A model generated the notes under the pieces. That model ran no database searches, was not told where the DNA came from, and saw only the letters and a program-made list of their open reading frames with translations. A DNA stretch of 64,000 nt from Brevibacterium daeguense. GTDB taxonomy: Bacteria; Actinomycetota; Actinomycetes; Actinomycetales; Brevibacteriaceae. Both the position numbers and the translations under genes were made by a program. Within the stretch, counting starts at the first letter, position 1; each line of letters starts with the position of its first letter. Location of the stretch: assembly GCF_021729135.1 (NCBI RefSeq), contig NZ_JAJTWW010000002.1:1-64000 (forward strand), written 5' to 3'. Shown here one piece after another: positions 7,879-19,937 of this stretch.

Positions 7879-8255
7879 GCAGCACTCCTTCTCTCCGATG
7901 ACCGCGCAGGTTCGCGGTTCGCATCACAGTCAACAATTGTCCCGCGTCCGGGAATTCCGCGCACGGGGGTTTTCCCGCCGATCGCCCACTCACGCTGCCC
8001 GTCCGCGGACAGCCCCGGGTGGGACAGCATCCGTCGGTGCGGGATCCGGGCTGCTGCAGCTGTCCGAGGTGTGGTGGTCGGCACGCCGCCGGGCCGCCGG
8101 CCGCGGTGGATACCCACTGCTGAATCCGGTAAGATTTATCTCGACGTCAAGATATCTTCGGAAACGTTTGTGTGGGCTAAATGCCGCACAAGAGACTGAA
8201 TCGGTCGGGTTTCCGCTGCAGAAGATATCGCGTGCCAACGAACAGGAGAGTCACT
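7879..8255. other. Intergenic region upstream of acnA
   Basis: This 377-bp region has no convincing gene. It holds the upstream region of the small membrane protein on one strand. On the other are the acnA regulatory site at 8137-8154, a possible -10 (TAAGAT at 8130-8135) and a leader of about 110 nt. Confidence 0.5.
8137..8154. promoter_or_regulatory. 18-bp palindromic operator upstream of acnA
   Basis: TATCTCGACGTCAAGATA is an inverted repeat with 8 of 9 pairs matched. It directly follows a possible -10 (TAAGAT), so a bound protein would block transcription. Palindromes of this TCTTGA-type are reported targets of MarR-family TamR regulators on aconitase and other TCA-cycle genes in Streptomyces. 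Assigning this site to TamR is inference. Confidence 0.6.
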
Positions 8256-10940
<2,685 letters not shown>

Positions 10941-11059
10941 TATTGCGACTGACAGTGCACTGAGTCCGATCAGTGCCCCGTTCGTCCGATCAGGGCACGA
11001 AGTGCGGTCAGTGCACCCAGTCCGACCAGCAGGCGACTGACGGTGCGCTGAAACCATGA
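10941..11059. repeat. Degenerate repeats between acnA and its terminator
   Basis: Diverged copies of a unit containing ACTGACRGTGCRCTGA and AGTCCGAYCAG recur at roughly 30-bp spacing. GACTGACAGTGCACTGA at 10947 and GACTGACGGTGCGCTGA near 11035 are the clearest pair. No gene is present. Confidence 0.6.
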
Positions 11060-11060
11060 A

Positions 11061-11100
11061 CAGTGGGCCGGGACTCCCTTTCGGGAGGCCCGGCCCACTG
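11061..11100. terminator. Strong hairpin terminator after acnA
   Basis: An 18-bp inverted repeat with one mismatch and a TTTC loop (arms 11061-11078 and 11083-11100, left arm CAGTGGGCCGGGACTCCC). There is no T-tract. Confidence 0.8.
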
Positions 11101-11102
11101 CT

Positions 11103-11290
11103 GTGCTCAGGGACCTGCTTCTCTTGGCTGCTGGTGCCCTTTTCGGGTGCTGGTGTCTTCTCTTGACTGCCGGTGGGCGGCGGTCGGAATTCGCTGGGCC
11201 CAGGCGCGGAGCTTCGAAATTCGCTCGCCTCAGGCGCAGGCGTTCTGAATTCGCTCGCCTCAGGCGCGGAGCGCCGGTCCCTGCCGCACT
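11103..11290. repeat. Two families of tandem repeats upstream of the MatC-like permease
   Basis: CTTCTCTTGRCTGCYGGTG occurs twice near 11117 and 11156. Three 29-31 bp units beginning GAA(A)TTCGCT and containing CAGGCGC start at 11187, 11216 and 11247. The remaining bases to 11510 show no gene. Confidence 0.7.
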
Positions 11291-11510
11291 GTGAGACCGA
11301 CGCGCGGCGGCACAATCAGCTGTCTAAACTCGAACGGTTGCGAATGCGGCGATCCCGCGGAGCATGAGCGAAATCGGTTACGAAAGGCGCTACCAAGCTG
11401 CGTCCATCCCGCAGCTCTTCGGTGGTCGGAGGGTTCCATCTGCCCGCCCTCCGGCGCGTGACGCGTCGCTCTTCCTTCAGAGTCCCGTCGTCTGCACCTC
11501 AGGAAAGCCC

Positions 11511-12761
11511 GTGACACCCGAAATCATCTCCATCGTCCTCCTCATCCTCATGTTCGTGATCGCCACCTGGCGCGACGTCAACATGGGCTTCCTCGGTTTC
11601 ATCGCAGCCGTAGCACTCGGCGCGGGGGTTCTCGGTTTCGACCTTGATGAGTCCCTGGCAGGGTTCCCGGTCGATCTTTTCGTCACCCTGGTGGGGCTGA
11701 CATACCTGTTCGGCTTCGCTCAGGACAATGGGGCGATCGACGTGATCGTGCGCTGGGCGATGCGCTTGGTTCGGGGGAGACTTGCGATAGCGCCGTGGAT
11801 ATTCTTCTTCCTCACCGCGGTCCTGATCGCGCTCGGCGCACTCTTCGCGGTGGCAATCGTCGCCCCGCTGGCGCTGACGTTCGCCCGGCGCAATGGTCTC
11901 AACCAGTTCCTGACCGGGCTGCTGGTCGTCCACGGTGCGCTGGCCGGCGCATTCTCGCCCTTGAGCGTCTACGGCGTCTTCATCTCCGATTACCTGAATC
12001 AGAGCGGGTTCGAGAACGATCCGCTGAGTCTCTTCCTCGCACCATTCCTCTTCAACCTGGTGTTCGCCACAGTGACCTTCCTCGTCATGCGTCGCCGGCC
12101 CGGTCCACGGGCTGCTGGGGATGCTGATATCGAGTTCACGGCAGAGGGGCCGCAGCGGCTCACCGGATTCCAGACGCTGACGCTGGTGGTCCTGGCAGCG
12201 ATGGCCGTGTCGGTGATCGTCGTCGGCTGGGACATCGGCATCGTGTCGATCTCACTGGCGGTCGTGCTGGCCTTCGTCAACCCGGCGGCCGGCAAGGCGG
12301 CAATGTCCCGCGTCTCGTGGTCCGTGGTGATTCTGATCTCGGGCGTCCTCACCTACATCCATGTTCTGCAGGAGGCCGGCACCGTGGACTGGGTGTCGCA
12401 GGGAATCAGCGCGATCGGGGTCCCGCTTCTGGCCGCTCTGCTCTTGTTCTACATGTCCGGACTGGTGTCCGCCCTGGCATCGTCACTCGGGATCATCGGA
12501 GTGGTGATGGCGCTGGCCGGCCCCTTCCTCGCCTCGGGAGATGTGCATGTCGCCGGCTTCGTCGCGGCCTTGGCGATTGCGGCGACGATCGTTGACATCA
12601 GCCCCTTCTCCACGAATGGCGCGATGCTGCTGGCGAACGTCCACAGCTCGGTGCGTGACGACTACTATCGCGGCATGCTCGCCTACGCGGGCGTGATGTG
12701 CGCGGTCGGGCCCGGAGCGGCCTGGCTGATCGCGGCGGTGCCGACATGGGCTGCCGGCTGA
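11511..12761 (+). CDS. SLC13/MatC-type dicarboxylate permease
   Basis: A 416-residue membrane protein with about 11-12 TM helices. The opening MTPEII-like helix, RDVNMGFLGFIAA and FPVDLFVTLVGLTYLFGFAQDNG match the MatC_N family of C4-dicarboxylate/malonate carriers in the ion transporter superfamily. A second conserved block, ATIVDISPFSTNGAMLLAN, lies near the C-terminus. The substrate is not certain. The GTG at 11511 is chosen because AGGAAAG lies 3-4 nt upstream and the hydrophobic N-terminus starts there. The gene stands alone, with dxs 213 bp downstream. Confidence 0.8.
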   Translation: MTPEIISIVLLILMFVIATWRDVNMGFLGFIAAVALGAGVLGFDLDESLAGFPVDLFVTLVGLTYLFGFAQDNGAIDVIVRWAMRLVRGRLAIAPWIFFFLTAVLIALGALFAVAIVAPLALTFARRNGLNQFLTGLLVVHGALAGAFSPLSVYGVFISDYLNQSGFENDPLSLFLAPFLFNLVFATVTFLVMRRRPGPRAAGDADIEFTAEGPQRLTGFQTLTLVVLAAMAVSVIVVGWDIGIVSISLAVVLAFVNPAAGKAAMSRVSWSVVILISGVLTYIHVLQEAGTVDWVSQGISAIGVPLLAALLLFYMSGLVSALASSLGIIGVVMALAGPFLASGDVHVAGFVAALAIAATIVDISPFSTNGAMLLANVHSSVRDDYYRGMLAYAGVMCAVGPGAAWLIAAVPTWAAG

Positions 12762-12974
12762 CGCGGATCCTGCTGTTGCCGGGGCCGGCGCTCGACCGCC
12801 GAGGAGGCTCGCCTTGCACCAGCACTCTGCCAAGCAGACTCGGCCGGAGCTGCTGACCGGGCCGGTGCCCCGCCGAGTGGGTTCAGGGCATTGCGGTTAC
12901 GCTTGTTAGTCTGAAGCAACTGAAGAACCGCAGTGCTCGGGGTTCTGCCGAGTGCCTAAGGAGCAGCGAATCGC

Positions 12975-14915
12975 ATGACTTTCCTGGAGAACATCACGTC
13001 CCCGGCGGACGTGAAGGCATTGACCGATGCCGAATGCCAGGTGCTCACCAAGGAGATCCGGGACCACCTCATCACCACCGTCGCAGGGACCGGCGGCCAC
13101 CTCGGCCCCAATCTCGGCGTCGTAGAGCTCTCGACTGCCCTGCACCGCGTCTTCGATTCGCCGACCGACACGATCCTGTTCGATGTCGGCCACCAATCGT
13201 ATGTCCATAAGCTTCTCACCGGGAGGTACGCCGAGTTCGGCACCCTTCGCCAGCGCGGGGGACTCTCCGGATATCCGTCTCGGGCCGAGAGCGAGCACGA
13301 TGTCATCGAGAACTCCCACGCCTCGGCGGCACTCTCCTGGGCGGACGGGATCGCGAAGGCCCACCAGCTCAAGGGAGAGACCGAACGCTACGTCGTCGTC
13401 GTCATCGGCGATGGAGCGCTGACCGGCGGAATGGCCTGGGAAGCTCTGAACAACATCGCGGCAGATCAGTCGCAGCCGCCCCGCAAGCTCATCATCGTCG
13501 TCAACGACAACGGCCGCTCCTATGCGCCGACAGTCGGCGGTTTCGCGCGACACCTCGATTCGCTGCGGACGAACAGCAGCTATGAGCGGATCCTGACCTG
13601 GGGCAAGGAGCGGCTGCAGCAGTCGGGTCCTCCCGGCCGTGCCGCCTACAGCGCTATGCACGGCGTCAAGCGGGGCATCAAGGACATGGTTGCGGCGCCG
13701 CAGACCGGCATGTTCGACGAGCTCGGGATCAAGTACCTGGGTCCCGTGGACGGACACGACCTCGAGATCATGGAGCGGACGCTTCAGCGAGCCAAGAGCT
13801 ACGACCAGGGCCCGGTCATCGTCCACGCGCTGACCCAGAAGGGCCGCGGATTCGCTCCGGCTCTCGAGGATGAGGCCGACCAATTCCATGCTGTCGGAGT
13901 CATCGATCCGGTCACCGGAAAGGCTCAGCCGTCGACTTCCACTTCGTGGACCTCGGTGTTCGGCAATGAGATCGTCGAGGTCGCTCGACGGCGCAAGGAC
14001 ATCGTCGCCATCACCGCGGCGATGCTGATTCCGGTCGGACTGCAGAAGTTCGCCGAGGAGTTCCCCGACCGGGTGTTCGACGTCGGGATCGCCGAGCAGC
14101 ACGCAGTGGCTTCGGCAGCTGGACTGTCGTACGGCGGGCTGCATCCGGTCGTCTGCCTGTATGCGACCTTCCTCAACCGCGCATTCGACCAGCTGCTCAT
14201 GGATGTGGCACTGCACAAGCAGGGCGTGACCTTCGTGCTCGACCGTGCCGGTGTCACCGGTCCGGACGGTGCCAGTCACCACGGAATCTGGGACATGGCC
14301 ATGCTGCAGATCGTGCCGGATCTGCAGCTGGCCGCTCCGCGCGACGCCACTCGACTGGCCGAGGAGTTCCACGAAGCGGTCGAGGTGGCCGATGCTCCCA
14401 CTGTCGTCCGCTTCTCCCGTGGCTCGGTCGGCACCGACATCGACGCGATCCGCCGGACGTCGGACGGCGTCGACGTGCTCGTCGAGGTGCCTGCGGGAAT
14501 GCCGCGCGACGTCCTCATCGTGTCGGTCGGCGCATTGGCCGACAGGGCTCTTCAGGTTGCCGAGGAACTGCGCCGGAGCGGCATCGGCGCGACTGTCGTC
14601 GACCCCAGGTGGGTGCTGCCCGTGCCGGATTCGGTGCTCGAGGGAGGCAAGAAGCACGCGCTGGTCGCGGTCATCGAGGATGGTGTGAAGATCGGCGGGA
14701 TCGGCTCCCAGATCCGACAGGATCTGCGCGACGATGACTCCCGCACCGGCGTGCTCGAACTCGGCGTGCCCGACGAATTCCTTCCGCACGGAACCCGCGA
14801 CGAGATCCTGGAGTACGCAGGGCTGTCCGTGCCGAGCATGGTCGAGAAGATCGTCCATATGCTGCCGGAGGACATTGCGCGTCGGGTGGCGCGCACTTCG
14901 ACAACCGCCGTGTAG
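12975..14915 (+). CDS. dxs: 1-deoxy-D-xylulose-5-phosphate synthase
   Basis: Condenses pyruvate and glyceraldehyde 3-phosphate to DXP, the first step of the MEP isoprenoid pathway, using thiamine diphosphate. The 646-residue protein has the TPP-binding motif [25 protein letters not shown], the transketolase motif [15 protein letters not shown] and the C-terminal transketolase domain. The length is typical. AAGGAGC lies about 10 nt before the ATG. The product feeds undecaprenyl synthesis (uppS is at 32.7 kb). The gene is convergent with rnd. Confidence 0.97.
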   Translation: MTFLENITSPADVKALTDAECQVLTKEIRDHLITTVAGTGGHLGPNLGVVELSTALHRVFDSPTDTILFDVGHQSYVHKLLTGRYAEFGTLRQRGGLSGYPSRAESEHDVIENSHASAALSWADGIAKAHQLKGETERYVVVVIGDGALTGGMAWEALNNIAADQSQPPRKLIIVVNDNGRSYAPTVGGFARHLDSLRTNSSYERILTWGKERLQQSGPPGRAAYSAMHGVKRGIKDMVAAPQTGMFDELGIKYLGPVDGHDLEIMERTLQRAKSYDQGPVIVHALTQKGRGFAPALEDEADQFHAVGVIDPVTGKAQPSTSTSWTSVFGNEIVEVARRRKDIVAITAAMLIPVGLQKFAEEFPDRVFDVGIAEQHAVASAAGLSYGGLHPVVCLYATFLNRAFDQLLMDVALHKQGVTFVLDRAGVTGPDGASHHGIWDMAMLQIVPDLQLAAPRDATRLAEEFHEAVEVADAPTVVRFSRGSVGTDIDAIRRTSDGVDVLVEVPAGMPRDVLIVSVGALADRALQVAEELRRSGIGATVVDPRWVLPVPDSVLEGGKKHALVAVIEDGVKIGGIGSQIRQDLRDDDSRTGVLELGVPDEFLPHGTRDEILEYAGLSVPSMVEKIVHMLPEDIARRVARTSTTAV

Positions 14916-14962
14916 TCCGGCCTTCGGCGAGTGGCCGATCCGCCGGCACACCGGCACCCCTG

Positions 14963-15072
14963 CTGCTCAGCCTGCCGTTGTGACTGCTGCGCGGGCACAC
15001 CTGCTGAGCCGGCACCACCGACGCGCCGGCACACCTGGTGTGTCTGCTCAGCCCGCCGCTGTGACTGCTGCG
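14963..15072. repeat. Displaced copy of the rnd gene end
   Basis: The 29 bases at 15044-15072, which contain the last codons and stop of the minus-strand rnd gene, recur at 14963-14991 with two mismatches (offset 81 bp). GGCACACC-type motifs also recur in the gap. Confidence 0.85.
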
Positions 15073-16268
15073 TCTGCGCGTGCGCCGGCTTCGGAGAGCG
15101 CTCGTGCCGTCAGCTCGATCTGCCATTCGCGCGCGCCGTGTTCGCGGAGGAACCGTTCGACCTCGGTCGGCGTGCCCACGGTGCTGCCGGCGGCAAGGGC
15201 CTTGACCAGGCGCGGAGCGACGGCGAGATCATGCGGAATGTCGAGCTGCTGCGCGATCTGGTTGACGACGGGCTTCATGGCTTCCAGCCGCGTCTTGATC
15301 ACTGCGCGATCGACCTGGGGCTGCGGTGGCGAATCGGGCGAGCGGCGCGAGGGCAGTTGCGCCTCCGGGAGGGCGTCGGCATCCGTGATGGCTTTGTACC
15401 ACCGGTAGAGGGCGGCCTTCGTCATCCCCGACACACCGGGAATGCGACGCAGGTCCTCCGGCTTCTTGACTCGCGCGCCGGCCAGCTCGACCATCACCTT
15501 GTCCCGGAGGATCCGGCCGGGCGCTTCGTCCTGCTGGCGGGCGAGGCGGTCACGCAGATTCCACATCGAACGAACCCGCGCCATCGCCCGCCGCGATCGC
15601 ACTGCACCGAAGCCGTTCACTCTGCGCCACGGTTCGGAGTAGACTGCCGGCTCGAACGAGAGCAGGTGAATGAACTCCTGACGCGCGAACTCGGCTTTGC
15701 CCGAGTCGGTCAGCTGCTCGACGAGCACCTCGCGGACGGGGATGAGCAGCTCAACGTCCAGCGCCGCGTAGTTGAGCCAGTCTCGCGGCAGGGGCCGCGT
15801 CGACCAGTCCACATTGGAGTGCTCCTTCGCCAGCCGAACGCCCAGCGTCTCACCCACGACGGCCGCGAGGCCGAACCGCTCGTATCCCAGCAGGCGAGCC
15901 GCCACCTCCGTGTCGAACAGCGCGTCGGGCGTCATCCCGCGTTCGGCGAGGCAGGGCAGATCCTGGGTCGAGGCATGCAGGATCCATTCCACATCCCGCA
16001 ACGCCTCATCGACACTCGAGAGGTCCGGGAGCGCCTCGGGGTCGATGAGAACTGTGCCGGCGCCTCGGCGGCGGAGCTGGATGAGAAAAGCGCGGTTGCC
16101 GTAGCGGATGCCGGATGCGCGCTCCGCGTCGACTGCGACGGGGCCGGTGCCGGCGGCGAGGGACTCGACAGCTGCGGCCAGGGCGTGCGGAGTGTCGACC
16201 AGGTCCGGCACTCCGTCAGCTGGTGCGGACAGCAGCGGCAGCGATTCGTCCGTGTGGGTGGAACTCAC
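15048..16268 (-). CDS. rnd: Ribonuclease D with HRDC domain
   Basis: A 406-residue 3'-5' exoribonuclease for tRNA and stable-RNA maturation. The DEDD exonuclease motifs are visible: DAE in GPVAVDAERASG (ExoI), the Asp of HASTQDLPCL (ExoII) and NYAALDVELL (ExoIII). An HRDC helical domain with EDLRRIPGVSGM follows. The GTG at 16268 overlaps the DUF3000 stop codon (GTGA), indicating translational coupling and fixing the start. The last codons are duplicated downstream of the gene. Confidence 0.92.
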   Translation of the reverse strand: MSSTHTDESLPLLSAPADGVPDLVDTPHALAAAVESLAAGTGPVAVDAERASGIRYGNRAFLIQLRRRGAGTVLIDPEALPDLSSVDEALRDVEWILHASTQDLPCLAERGMTPDALFDTEVAARLLGYERFGLAAVVGETLGVRLAKEHSNVDWSTRPLPRDWLNYAALDVELLIPVREVLVEQLTDSGKAEFARQEFIHLLSFEPAVYSEPWRRVNGFGAVRSRRAMARVRSMWNLRDRLARQQDEAPGRILRDKVMVELAGARVKKPEDLRRIPGVSGMTKAALYRWYKAITDADALPEAQLPSRRSPDSPPQPQVDRAVIKTRLEAMKPVVNQIAQQLDIPHDLAVAPRLVKALAAGSTVGTPTEVERFLREHGAREWQIELTARALSEAGARADAAVTAAG

Positions 16269-16879
16269 CGGCGCCGCCCCGGCAGCGGTGTGACGCCTTC
16301 GGGAAGCGGCGGCAGTCCCGCGACCGTGCACAGCAGTTCGACCCAGGCGGAGACGTGGCTGCCGATGTCCTCGGGTTCGGCCAGGACCGGCGTCCAGGAG
16401 CCGCGCAGCTCCAAGTCGATCGTGGAGGGCCGGTCGGCCAGAGTTCCGAAGCTCTCGGACAGCACGCGGGTGGTGGTTCCGCCCGCGTTGCGGACTTCGC
16501 AGTCGTTGTTCTCCAGCGATTCCGTCAGCCAGGACCAGGCGACTGAACCCAGCATCGCCTCGTTGCCGAGTTCCCGTTCGAGTTCCGCGCGGATGTAGCT
16601 GACGATCCGGAATTCACCGTCCCATTCTGCTGGGCGGTCAGGGTCATAGAGGACGACCATCCGACCGGTGGCGAGCTCGCTGATGTTCTCGCCGGTGGCG
16701 GCGAGGAACTCCTCATCGGCATGGACTTCAGCACCGAGGGCGAGGGCGTAGGGGGCGAGTTTGCTCGGCGCCGGGATCTCGGTGATCGAGACCTGCGGAG
16801 TGCTCGTCACTTCGCGCAGGACCGACGATGCCCGCGCAAAGGGCTCTGGATTCCGAATCAGCGGCGATGGGATTACCAC
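16265..16879 (-). CDS. DUF3000 domain-containing protein
   Basis: A 204-residue soluble protein of the DUF3000 family, function unknown, conserved next to RNase D and divergent from hemE in actinobacteria (Rv2680). Recognisable blocks are IPAPSKLAPYALALGAEV, RMVVLYDPDRPAEWDGEFRI and LLGSVAW-like AMLGSVAWSWL. The GTG at 16879 is preferred because a TAATCT -10 ends 7 nt upstream; an in-frame ATG at 16909 would add 10 residues. It overlaps rnd by 4 nt. Confidence 0.88.
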   Translation of the reverse strand: MVIPSPLIRNPEPFARASSVLREVTSTPQVSITEIPAPSKLAPYALALGAEVHADEEFLAATGENISELATGRMVVLYDPDRPAEWDGEFRIVSYIRAELERELGNEAMLGSVAWSWLTESLENNDCEVRNAGGTTTRVLSESFGTLADRPSTIDLELRGSWTPVLAEPEDIGSHVSAWVELLCTVAGLPPLPEGVTPLPGRRR

Positions 16880-16886
16880 GTGATCT

Positions 16887-16892
16887 AGATTA
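16887..16892 (-). promoter_or_regulatory. -10 element of a leaderless DUF3000-rnd transcript
   Basis: On the minus strand TAATCT (TANNNT) is followed by 7 nt and then the GTG at 16879. No ribosome binding site is present. Confidence 0.5.
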
Positions 16893-17119
16893 GGCCCAAG
16901 CTCAGACATCGCCCAGCATCCACGCCGGGCACCGTTGAGACTTGGGGTCGAGGTGACGTCGGCAACCGTCAAGGACGAGGCGGAATCTGCCGCCCGGCAA
17001 GGCCTGGGCGAGGCGAATTCAGCCGCCCTGTCCATCGGCCGGGCCCGAGCCGGTGAGATCGCCTGTCCTGGGTTTCGGGCGGTTTCGCCCGGCCGCTCGG
17101 AAGGTGAGATCATGGGGAA

Positions 17120-18250
17120 ATGGCTTCGACACTCGTGCGCGCTGCCCTTTCGCAGCCCGTTCAACACACCCCCGTCTGGTTCATGCGGCAGGCTGGCCGC
17201 TCGCTTCCGGAGTACCGAGAGCTTCGCAAGGACAACGCGATGCTCGAGGCGTGTCGGACTCCCGATCTGGTCACGGAGATCACGCTGCAGCCGGTGCGTC
17301 GCCACAAGGTCGACGCGGCCATCTTCTTCTCCGATATCGTGGTCCCGCTGGAGGCCGCAGGTGTGGACGTGGTCATCGAGCCGGGTGTGGGTCCGGTGAT
17401 CGCCACTCCGGTGCGAACTCGCGCGGATCTCGACCGGATCCCGGACCTCGACGCCGAGGCGCTCCCCGACATCACCGAATCCGTCACCCGACTGGTGGCC
17501 GACCTGGGGGAGACCCCGCTGATCGGATTCGCGGGAGCGCCCTTCACCCTCGCCAGCTACCTGATCGAGGGCGGCCCGAGCAAGAACCACGAGAAGACCA
17601 AGGCGATGATGCTCGGGGACCCGGAGCTGTTCTCCGATCTGCTGGCCAAGCTGGCTCGGATGTCGACGACCTTCCTCGATGTGCAGCTGTCCGCCGGTGC
17701 AAGCGCCTTCCAGCTGTTCGACTCCTGGGCCGGTTATCTCAACCCGGCGGACTACAGGCAGTCGGTGCTGCCGCACTCGACGTCGGTGCTCGACGCGCTG
17801 CGTCACCACGACGTGCCCAGCTTCCACTTCGGGGTTCAGACCGGAGAGCTCCTGTCGTCGATGGCGGAGGCGGGATCCAATGTGATGGGGGTCGATTTCC
17901 GGGTCGATCTGGCCGCTGCATCCTCACGGGTGAAGCAGGGGCAGGCTCTGCAGGGCAACCTGGACCCGGCCATGCTGTTCGCGCCGTGGGACGTGCTCCG
18001 GCCGCGAGTCGAGGCGATCGTGCGTGCTGGGCTTTCGCATCCGAACGGGTACGTCTTCAACCTCGGCCACGGCGTGCTGCCTGCGACGGACCCGGCCGTA
18101 CCGGGCCTGGTGGTCGAGGAAGTCCACCGAGTCTCACGCGAGGTGCTGGCCGAGCAGTCGGAGCAGGCTTCACGGTCAGTGTCGGCTTCGCAGTCGGTGC
18201 AGGCCTCACAGCCCGAGGCCGGAGAGTCTGCTGGGGGCGGCGTGCGGTGA
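17120..18250 (+). CDS. hemE: Uroporphyrinogen decarboxylase
   Basis: Converts uroporphyrinogen III to coproporphyrinogen III in heme synthesis. Of the 376 residues, the core runs to about residue 342 with the family motifs FMRQAGRSLPEYRELR near the N-terminus and FAGAPFTLASYLIEGGPSKNHE. The last about 35 residues are a Ser/Gln/Ala-rich repetitive tail (QASxSV repeats) not found in the family. It probably arose by tandem duplication at the gene end. The stop TGA overlaps the GTG of the next gene. Confidence 0.95.
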   Translation: MASTLVRAALSQPVQHTPVWFMRQAGRSLPEYRELRKDNAMLEACRTPDLVTEITLQPVRRHKVDAAIFFSDIVVPLEAAGVDVVIEPGVGPVIATPVRTRADLDRIPDLDAEALPDITESVTRLVADLGETPLIGFAGAPFTLASYLIEGGPSKNHEKTKAMMLGDPELFSDLLAKLARMSTTFLDVQLSAGASAFQLFDSWAGYLNPADYRQSVLPHSTSVLDALRHHDVPSFHFGVQTGELLSSMAEAGSNVMGVDFRVDLAAASSRVKQGQALQGNLDPAMLFAPWDVLRPRVEAIVRAGLSHPNGYVFNLGHGVLPATDPAVPGLVVEEVHRVSREVLAEQSEQASRSVSASQSVQASQPEAGESAGGGVR

Positions 18251-19677
18251 GCCGAGTCGTTGTCGTCGGCGGCGGAATCTCCGGACTCGTCGCGACCTAC
18301 CGGATTCTCGAGGCCCAGCCCGATGCATCGGTGACGATTCTCGAATCCCGCGGGCGCCTCGGCGGTTGCCTCAAGTCCTCAGACCTGGGCGGATTCGCTG
18401 CCGTCGGTGCCGATGTGGGCGCCGAGGCGAGCCTGTACGTGCGGCCCGAAACGGCCGGCTTGTGCCGAGAGCTCGGGCTCCCACTCGAGTTCCCGTCGCG
18501 GCGGCACAGCTCGCAGATCTACTCACGAGGCCGGATGCACGGAATGCCGAATGGGACGCTCATGGGTGTTCCCGCCGATCCGGAATCGGTGCGCGGCCTG
18601 CTCAATGACGACGAAGTGGACCGCGTGCGGAATGAGCGGCTGACGCCGGCCGTGACCGGTGATGTGTCCGTCGGCGACTTCCTGTCAGCACGCCTGGGCG
18701 GCGCTCTGGTCGATACGGTGGTCGACCCGCTGCTCGGCGGCGTCTACTCCGGACGTTGCCGCGATCTGTCCCTCGCAGCCACGATCCCGGCACTGCTGCC
18801 GGCTGCTCAAGTCGGGACCTCGGTGCTCGAGGCGGTCGCGCGGGTGCAGGAGGCGAAGGCCCGGCGCACGGCTGGTGCCAACGTGCCGGGCTCGCAGGGT
18901 GCTGATTCTCCGCCGGTCTTCATGTCGCTGCGCGGTGGGATCACCAAGCTCACCGACGCGCTGGCCGAGCGGCTCAGGGAACTCGGTGCGGTGTTCGAGT
19001 TGAACACAGCGGTGCGCGGGGTCGAGCGGGCCGGGGGGCAGTGGACTGTTCGCTTCGGCGGTGCAGCCCTCACCGCCGACCTGCTGATTCTGGCTGTGCC
19101 GGCACCCACGGCCGGTGAGCTGCTCGGATCCGTCGACGAGGAGGCCGCGAACCTGCTGCGGGGCGTCGAGTACGCGTCGTCCGCAGTCGTGACTGCGGTC
19201 GTCGACATCGCCGAGGCGCCCCTCCCCGGTTCCGGGTTCCTGCTCCCGCCGACCGAGGACGCGTTCATCAAAGCGTCGACGTTCGCCTCCAACAAGTGGC
19301 CGTGGCTCGCGGAGATGCTGCCGTCGGACACAGCGGTCGTGCGGATGAGCGTCGGGCGCTTCGGTGACCATCCCGGGGTGTGGGCCGAACTCGGCGATGA
19401 GGAGCTGATCGCCCGATCGATGGCGGACTGGCGCCGGATCACCGGGCGAAGGGCTCCGCTGCACCATGCTGAAGTGCAGCGGTGGACCGCTGCGCTTCCC
19501 CAGTACTTCCCGGGTCATCTTGAGCGAGCAGCGCGCATCGACGCGAGGCTGAGCGGGATCGGTGGTCTGGGGCTGGTGGGCTCTGCCTACGAGGGTGTGG
19601 GTATCCCCGCCTGCATCAGCAGGGCAGAGCGCGAGGTGGCCCGTCTCCTCGATCCTGCGTCCGCCTCGGCCCCATGA
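18247..19677 (+). CDS. hemY: Protoporphyrinogen/coproporphyrinogen III oxidase (HemG/HemY/CgoX type)
   Basis: A 476-residue FAD protein beginning with the dinucleotide fold VVVVGGGISGLVATYRI and ending with the C-terminal FAD-contact region GLVGSAYEGVGIPACI. Because hemQ follows, the likely reaction is oxidation of coproporphyrinogen III to coproporphyrin III in the coproporphyrin-dependent pathway of Gram-positive bacteria. Databases often name it HemG. The GTG at 18247 overlaps the hemE stop (GTGA). The ferrochelatase gene (cpfC/hemH) is not in this window. Confidence 0.92.
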   Translation: MSRVVVVGGGISGLVATYRILEAQPDASVTILESRGRLGGCLKSSDLGGFAAVGADVGAEASLYVRPETAGLCRELGLPLEFPSRRHSSQIYSRGRMHGMPNGTLMGVPADPESVRGLLNDDEVDRVRNERLTPAVTGDVSVGDFLSARLGGALVDTVVDPLLGGVYSGRCRDLSLAATIPALLPAAQVGTSVLEAVARVQEAKARRTAGANVPGSQGADSPPVFMSLRGGITKLTDALAERLRELGAVFELNTAVRGVERAGGQWTVRFGGAALTADLLILAVPAPTAGELLGSVDEEAANLLRGVEYASSAVVTAVVDIAEAPLPGSGFLLPPTEDAFIKASTFASNKWPWLAEMLPSDTAVVRMSVGRFGDHPGVWAELGDEELIARSMADWRRITGRRAPLHHAEVQRWTAALPQYFPGHLERAARIDARLSGIGGLGLVGSAYEGVGIPACISRAEREVARLLDPASASAP

Positions 19678-19715
19678 CCTCTTCGCGGGATCCTTCCTGC
19701 CACGTCGCGGGTGCA

Positions 19716-19808
19716 GACACGGGTGCCGTCGCGAGGCTGGACACGGGTGCCGTGGGAGGCGAGACGCGAGTGCCGTCGGGAGGCGGGACGCGGATGCCGT
19801 CGCGAGGT
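19716..19808. repeat. Four 24-bp tandem repeats between hemY and hemQ
   Basis: Four units with the core GACRCGGRTGCCGTCG, at 19716, 19740, 19763 and 19787, fill part of the 260-bp gap. The rest, to the hemQ start, is unstructured. Confidence 0.75.
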
Positions 19809-19937
19809 CAGCGGGCCGAGTGACGACAGGGCGGCCGGCGGCGGTGACAGTGAGGCCGCGTTGACAGGAGGGCCGGCAGTGACAGGAACAATGAGCTACG
19901 AGACGACCAATGAGCACAGCAAAGAAAGAAGGAAGAG

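Noticed and set aside
8181..8255. ATG-initiated N-terminal extension of aconitase
   Set aside because: The extension is Arg-rich and not conserved, whereas the GTG at 8256 has a good ribosome binding site.
16265..17827. Long open frame giving a 520-residue DUF3000 protein
   Set aside because: It runs antisense through hemE; the family is about 200 residues and a leaderless start at 16879 fits.
17053..18246. Oxidase gene read as one 874-residue ORF covering hemE
   Set aside because: The upstream part is hemE in another frame; the GTG at 18247 overlaps the hemE stop and opens the FAD fold.
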